From assembly GCA_001414345.1 (NCBI GenBank), contig LLCB01000351.1:1-64000 (forward strand): 64,000 bases of DNA. The letters run 5' to 3'. The DNA is from Hymenoscyphus infarciens (taxonomy: Eukaryota; Ascomycota; Leotiomycetes; Helotiales; Helotiaceae). Positions 58,355 through 64,000 of this stretch are shown one piece after another. Position 1 is the first letter of the stretch, and each line of letters begins with the position of its first letter. The notes beneath the pieces are model-generated. The model did no database searches. It saw nothing but the letters and a program-made list of their open reading frames with translations, and was not told the DNA's origin. The translations under genes were made by a program, and so were the position numbers.

Positions 58355-59358
58355 GGTTATGACTGATGTGGCAGGGAAGGATTTAGAGGCAATCGCAATT
58401 GAAATAGAAGGAAGAAAGCATTTACGGTGATATTATACCTACCGTATGATGAGAACACCCCTCCATTGAGGCTGTGGGGCAACGCATACGATGCGCAGGA
58501 AGGTACTGCGAGGTGGCATAGTGTTAATTCATTCGATCCATTGATATCGGACCGTAGCGGGGTTTTATTGTCTGGCTGAAGGGGTGGGATATCAAAAGCC
58601 GAGAGAGGAGGATAATGGAAGCTTGTTTATTCAGGCTAAATGCAGCTTGACGATCGACGGGCTGCCAAGACTTTCAATTACAGCTTGTGATGCTATAAAA
58701 ATCAAAGATTCTTTGGTATAATATAGGCTGAAAGATATTTCTTTTAGAGTTTCTTCCTGAGAGATAAATACAATAAAATAATATTTTTGACTATATTTCC
58801 AAAAGCACGTGATTGGAATTTCCCCACTTTCTGCCAGCCTCTATTATGCAAGTTGAACCCCACCCGAGAAAACAAAAAGAAAGATTATAATATCGGAAAA
58901 AGGACCCTTCAAAGGTTACTATAATTAGATTTTCTTATATAAAGACTTTTACATGAGAGTTAAACGTCTGACCGCCGAGATGCTCATTTTTCTTTGAATT
59001 CCAAAAAAGAAGAACATGTTGCATTACTATAATGCGAAGAATGCCAAACTTGGTGAAGCGCATGATGCAAAAGTGCCGACGGGAGGTTTACAACTTTTAC
59101 ACATGAATATTTCCAAGGATGAAGATTTAGAGTGGGCTTTTCGCTTACACACGGTCCTTTACGTCCAAATAGTCCTTGTTGCTCGTTAAGTTTTGTTTTC
59201 CCTTGCTTCTTGCTTCGACTGAAGCACTTTAGCGAGGATTACAAACGGTTGAGTCCTTGGACTAGTCTAATAAAGCTTATTCATTTTCATGCTTCCATTT
59301 CACTGATAGAAGCAAATTCTCGTCCCTTCCCCCACAAAAATCTCGCTAACCAGAAGCA
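58355..59358. other. Intergenic, no gene seen
   Basis: Promoter side of the DUF2264 gene at 58355-58440. AT-rich 58680-59000 has no recognised signal. Confidence 0.5.
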
Positions 59359-60066
59359 CTAATTATGAATCTGCTGGCTCCCACCTGTACTTCCACTTCC
59401 CATCAAAGTATATGATATACAAGACCTAACCACCACATTCAAGCCCCCCGGAATAAACTTCTGTCCCAAAACTACAGATCTTGGAATATATCCAGAATTC
59501 TCCATATTAACCCCCGTACAAGTAGCCAATACCTCCGCAATATGGTCCGCAAGCTGATGACACGGGACATCTACATCCCTTCCATTCTACAAAACGAAAA
59601 TATGATTGTTAGCTTCTTGAACTCGTTTTTATAATCCTTGCAATTGTGTTTTCTCACCTCGTTGCATAATTCAATTCCCCCAGCTGCAATATCTGGCTTG
59701 TCGTGATCGCAAGCGAGGAAGACACAAGCATTAGCTTTTACGCCGCAGCTAGCATCCTTCATTAGGCTTATTTGGTGTCGAACAACATCGGGGGCGGTTG
59801 GTAAGTAGTTTTGAATGGGTGCGCAATAGACGGATTGGGCGAGGTTCATGTTTCCTGTTGTATCGCGGCGGTTGAGATGGTCGTTATCAAGGGCGTCTTG
59901 GCCACGCTCTCGGGCAGTTTCATGAAACGGTTGGTGATTGTGATGTGAGGGATTTGAAGCCTGAGAAGAGTGAGCCATTGTTGTGGGTGTGTTGGGACGT
60001 GGATGGGCTCACTGTCGTGGTGAGGGTTAAAAGAAAAGGGAGGAGTATTGAGAGATACATATTCAT
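59359..60066 (-). CDS. Small secreted cysteine-rich protein, three exons (candidate effector)
   Basis: Splicing proposed here: exon 1 60066-60013, intron 60012-59961 (52 nt, GTGAGC...TTCTCAG), exon 2 59960-59658, intron 2 (GTGAGA...TTGTAG), exon 3 59586-59359; every phase fits and the product is 194 aa. Exon 1 encodes MNMYLSILLPFLLTLTTT, a good signal peptide with likely cleavage near the exon junction. The His/Glu-rich pro-region ends in LNRR|DTTG, a possible Kex2 site. The mature part has eight Cys (VYC, ASCGVKANAC, FLAC, ELCNE, VPCHQL, ATCTG, RSC), enough for four disulfides. Without exon 1, a frame starting at an internal ATG (59978) would be called and the signal peptide missed. No known domain is recognised. 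Confidence 0.65.
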
Positions 60067-61668
60067 GGGTTATTTCTTCTGAGTTGACAGGTTAGGTATT
60101 GTAGTGTTGATGGAATGAATATGGAAAAGGTCGATGAGACAATCGAAGTCCATCCTCGAAGAAAGAAAATCTCACATGGGGGGTTTCCTCAAATGTAGAT
60201 TTTTTTACTATAGCAAACAAAGAGGGGAGTAGGGTGGCCGTAGAAAGAATAGCGTGGGTGACTTGTCCTTTCTTTGTGCTATCCACGGTATTGTTGTAGC
60301 CACTTTGAGACGAATTATTTTTGGGGGGCTATCAATTTCATGAAATGTAAATACCGGAAACTAAGAATGGGCAACTTTTGATAGATAGAACACGCTGAAG
60401 TTCGCTCGTTGAAAGTGCAGGGAACTTGGGAATCCAGAGCCCCTTTCTTTCATGATAAGCCAGAGCTAGAGAAGAACAGTTATATAACTCTACTGGAATA
60501 TATATACTGGTATATAAATCGTCCAAATCTTGAGGACTTCTGTCCCTCGACCTAGAAACGCCCACACAAGCAAGGAGTTAAGCGAATGTTACACCGACAA
60601 AGCAGTATTTCAAATTGCAAAGCAATCTCTACATCTTCTCTCTCCAAATGAGGGTTCTCAATCTATACCAAGAGAATCTACAGAAAAATAATAATGTCCG
60701 ATTGCCGTAATCACATTGAAATAGTTTAGCCTGAACAATTTACTCTTCTAAAAATAAACTGGGTCCCCCTTCTTGTCGAGTCTTATAAGAATGCCAGTAT
60801 TATGAATATTGACTCTAGTGATCAATTGCTTGTGTAACTCTTTCCTGTACTTTTAGCCTTAATACTCGTTCAAGTGGTCTGTTTTACGATTGGAGTGCGA
60901 AGTGATTGATCTAGTTCTTCCGAGTATTGGCAACTACATTTTGATCATTAAAAACGCTGTAACTAACGATTGCTTTTCACATGTTGAAAACAAACCCCGT
61001 TCATAAATTCTTTCGCTTACCACAAACAAAACCTCTCCTCTTGAGTGTTCATGTCTGAATCTGATAGTTTGGCTATTCTGACCAGCACTTCAGCTACGTA
61101 AAGTGGTTTCCCCTAGGTAGTTAATCATGCTCAATTCCAAACTTTGGTCAGCTTAAAACTGCTGCGAAACTGGATAAATGGCAAACGCACCACCACTCAC
61201 AAGGATCAACACCCGTACCGAAATGGCATTCCTCCGTGCTCCCTCTTTTACTGACCTAGCCTTAGAAGGTAGATCACAGGTATAACAAACATCACCTATG
61301 TAGATAGGTAAACATGTGGCACAACCTCTTTGGTTAAATGTATTACAGACGTGATAAACAACCAGTATACTAGAGATGTAGGGATAGCAGGTAAATTGTG
61401 GGAAAGAAAGCCCTCTACAACGGAGAGAGAGATTCTGACATTGTGATTTCAGGTAAAGAAAGTGCAGTTGACTTCTCTTCAGTTTTGAAAGCAGTTCATC
61501 TTTATGCTATTCTAAACATTACAGATTTGTATAAGCAGGCCACTCTGCGACCTCCATGTTCTCGCTTACATAGTTCCGACGGGAGGGAGGTTCCACTGCC
61601 CCACGTGATTTCCCTCTTCAAAGATTGTTCGCCCCATCCTCAAATACCAGAATATCACCAAAGCCATC
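60067..61668. other. Intergenic, no gene seen
   Basis: Moderately AT-rich. Short open stretches (60338-60565, 61398-61668) show no motif. Confidence 0.5.
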
Positions 61669-61787
61669 ACATACGACCATAGACTGAGGAAAATTGGGCA
61701 TCCCGTCCGCTCTGCCATACACAAGCCTCAGATCGGCAGATTAGTAGTTGGCTGGGTGACCACCAGCGAATACCTGCTGTTGTATGT
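61669..61787 (+). rRNA. 5S ribosomal RNA
   Basis: It starts acatacgaccatag and ends tgctgttgtatgt; these ends pair as helix I (ACATACGAC with GTTGTATGT). The 3' half, with ttagtagttggctgggtgaccaccagcgaa, matches fungal 5S rRNA including the internal C box. The length is about 119 nt, and a T-run that can stop Pol III follows at once. Dispersed single 5S genes are normal in filamentous ascomycetes. The middle (gcctcagatcggcaga) differs from common fungal versions, so this could be a variant or relic copy. Confidence 0.9.
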
Positions 61788-62341
61788 TTTTGCCCTTTTT
61801 TGCCAATTTCTTTTGCTCCTTTCTACTCTAGGAGAGGGAGGGACCTCGAAGGACCGATTTTTGCCAAGTGTAACAAAATAGGTGGGATTGAAAAGGATCC
61901 ACGACCTCTTTCCTTGGTAAAGAAAGACGAGCTTATGACTAACTACCTATCGCCATCTGTAGTCTATAGAAGTATTCAACAGCGGACATACCTAGGCTTA
62001 GACAACAATGTAGCTGCTTCCTTGAAATAGCTTTTAGTACAACTGGAACTTTTCAAAGCAAGAAAGGGAAAGGGAAGGCACGAATTATGAAGCAATTTAA
62101 ATGACAATCACCCCCTCGAAAGCATCTATTTCAAGATTCAACGCTCGACCCCAGTTTTCTCAACCACGACATCCTCACAGAAACAGCCAAGCCCCCTCCA
62201 CGACACAATACAAAAATACCGGCGAAAAAAGTTGAATTAATAGCCCCAAAAGTATTTTCAAAGAAGCTTATCCCCAACCCACTATCCCCATCCACAATCC
62301 CCTTCCCCAATTTCTCGTCATATACTTATGCACAAATCCCA
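61788..62341. other. Intergenic, no gene seen
   Basis: It lies between the 5S gene and the 3' end of the serine-pathway gene. A frame at 61800-62030 has no motif. Confidence 0.5.
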
Positions 62342-63779
62342 TTACTTTACCGTCTTCGTAAATTCCTCAATATACGCAGCCAACTTCTCCGCTCCAGAAA
62401 GAGGAATGGAGTTGTAATTACTAGCCCGGATACCACCCACACTTCGGTGACCTTTTAGTCCTGTAAGTCCCTTTTCGGTCGCACCCTTTAGGAAGAGTTT
62501 TTCGCCTTCATCGATGTTTGGGAGCTTGGGGTTGTCAGTGTTGAAAGGGTTGTAAGCTTATGAAAAAGAAGAGATGAAGAAGAGGCGTGACGAAAGTGGA
62601 AATAGGATTGCGACTTACATGAGTCACTCGGAAGCAAATGTTCATTCTTGAACGTGCGCTCCTGTCTGGAACAACTTTGAATGATTCAGGATGAGCATCA
62701 AGTGCGCCGTAGATCAATTTTGCCTTCTTCTCGGAGACTTCTTGTTGTCCGTCGACTTTGTTGGGATAGGTTGCGAGTGAATTCTTTAGAACTTGACCAG
62801 CAATGTAAACACTGTGCAAGGTTAGTCAACCTCAAATAACCAGAAATTATTGAACTTACTCAAATATGCTGAGAGTATTGTAGAGACTGTTATTTTTGGC
62901 GATAGTCTCGTATGACAAAACAATTGGAGCAATCGGCAGACCAAGTTTCCGTAACAGGGTAGGAGCTGGTGTTGCTACTGCAGGAGGCAAAAGATTCTTC
63001 TTGATAATAACAACCGTAATACCTGTACTTCCCAAATTCTTCTGCGCGCCAAAGAAAATAAGAGAGAAATTCTTGATAGGTATCCGACGAGACAAAATAT
63101 TTGAAGACATATCCGCCACGACAATCGGTCCATCCTCCCCAGCTGGTTCCAGAATCTTAGGGAACCCAGGAAATTCAACACCATCTACGGTCTCGTTGTC
63201 GCAATAGTAAACCATAGCAGGGTTCTTGGAGAGGTTCCAGGTGTTTTCCTCTGGGATCTTTCCAAATTTCCCGTCGTTGATTTTTCGTGCGTCGGCGACT
63301 ATGTTGACGTGTTCTGGACCGACTAAACGGGCTGCCTCTTGACTGGCTTTTAAGGACCAGGAACCGGTGACTAGGTAGTCAATTTTCAATTCCTCGTCGA
63401 CTGCCTTTTGCAATTGTTTGACGAGTTCATCTTCTGGGATTCCTTTCTCGTCGGTGATTCCCAAATCCTTGAGGATCTTTTGTTTTCTTCGCTCTACCCA
63501 GACGCCGACCAAGTTGTATAATGTTGCAGAGAACTCTCCAGTTCCACCACCCTGCATGAAGAGGATTTCGTAGTCATCGGGTACGTCGAGGTATTTTGCA
63601 AGATCTGCTTTTGTGGTGTTGAGGATTCCTGTTGCTAGTTCTGAACGATGGGAATGTTCTGCGAGACCAAGGCCTGTATTGTTGTAGTCCACCAGCGAAA
63701 CTGCAGCCGTCTTTAAGACGTCGGTGGGTAGTAGTGCGGGACCTGCACCGAAGTATGTGATTTCCTCGCGGGAAGGCAT
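62342..63779 (-). CDS. SER1: Phosphoserine aminotransferase
   Basis: Three exons, 63779-62860, 62811-62619 and 62524-62342, give 431 aa. The start is [20 protein letters not shown]. SerC features: [30 protein letters not shown], the substrate/PLP region [38 protein letters not shown], the PLP-binding Lys in [12 protein letters not shown], and the C-terminal [20 protein letters not shown]. For intron 2 the acceptor must be cccaag at 62525-62530; the earlier AG puts exon 3 out of frame. The enzyme is class V, PLP-dependent, and makes phosphoserine from 3-phosphohydroxypyruvate in the cytosol. An insert of about 50 residues ([15 protein letters not shown]...) relative to bacterial SerC is shared with fungal forms. 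Confidence 0.95.
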
Positions 63780-64000
63780 GTTTCTCGATTCGACTTTTGG
63801 GTACGAATTGGTTGTGTTTGTGTAAAGGATGGAGATGCGGGGATTTTGTACTTCTGTAGAACTTCAATTAGTATGTTGTTGATTGGGACTGGAAGCAAGT
63901 CCGGTAGCGGAGTGTATTATGTGGTGGAATGTTGCTCGTGGGGTTGCTCGTGGGGGGGAGGGGAAATTTGCCCCTCACTTGGGATTCAATGACCACTTCT
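63780..64000. promoter_or_regulatory. Upstream region of the phosphoserine aminotransferase gene
   Basis: It contains the 5' flank of the gene. No TATA box or Gcn4-type TGACTC site is evident in the visible 220 bp. Confidence 0.4.

Noticed and set aside
62619..62811. Apparent frameshift between exons 2 and 3 of the phosphoserine aminotransferase gene
   Set aside because: Using the first AG breaks the frame, but the acceptor cccaag at 62525-62530 restores it with normal family length.

Overview
This window comes from a filamentous ascomycete (Pezizomycotina; gene content fits Leotiomycetes, but the sequence alone does not prove that). The evidence is: protein genes with 49-65 nt GT...AG introns, a lone 5S rRNA gene, fungal-type proteins (SRPK-like kinase, Dhr1/Ecm16, Laa1/HEATR5, Pet100, Cwc21, Cdc123), and a large AT-rich block whose retroelements carry C-to-T/G-to-A changes typical of RIP (repeat-induced point mutation).

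Layout. 1-2.7 kb: decayed genes (a GH16 glucanase pseudogene with in-frame stops and a frameshift, and a truncated SAM methyltransferase). 3.5-6.2 kb: an intact SRPK-like kinase and a small conserved-looking protein. 6.5-7.7 kb: an AIFM2-like FAD oxidoreductase pseudogene with a RIP-type damaged 5' two thirds and an undamaged 3' third. 9.2-12.9 kb: DHR1/ECM16 RNA helicase. 12.96-31.1 kb: a gene-free AT-rich block. 31.3-49.8 kb: dense housekeeping genes (proteasome chaperone PAC3, 2OG-Fe(II) oxygenase, Laa1/HEATR5, TACO1/YebC, PET100, peroxisomal enoyl-CoA isomerase, CWC21, CDC123, one unrecognised multi-exon gene). 52.1-58.4 kb: an MFS sugar/quinate-type transporter next to a DUF2264 protein. 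59.4-60.1 kb: a three-exon cysteine-rich protein with a predicted signal peptide. 61.7 kb: 5S rRNA. 62.3-63.8 kb: phosphoserine aminotransferase.

The AT-rich block can be resolved into layers. A 137-bp-period satellite holds a TA-flanked MITE-like element. A full-length Ty3/Gypsy element (minus strand, 412-bp LTRs, TSD TTTCT) was inserted into that satellite and split it. Three LTR elements without recognisable coding capacity then landed inside the Gypsy: 881 bp (112-bp LTRs, TSD CTTAA), 1440 bp (175-bp LTRs, TSD GTTAA) and 3700 bp (364-bp LTRs, TSD CTAAG). Removing them restores an internal region of about 7.1 kb, a normal size for the family. The 3.7-kb element shares its LTR 3' part and 5' leader with the host Gypsy but has a different LTR 5' part and interior, so it looks like a non-autonomous passenger of that family. 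A diverged solo LTR and a Tc1/mariner transposase relic close the block less than 200 bp before the intact PAC3 gene.

Functional links: TACO1 and PET100 both serve cytochrome c oxidase biogenesis and lie tail to tail. The transporter and DUF2264 gene may form a small carbohydrate-use pair. All protein names rest on recognised motifs and family memory; no database search was run.
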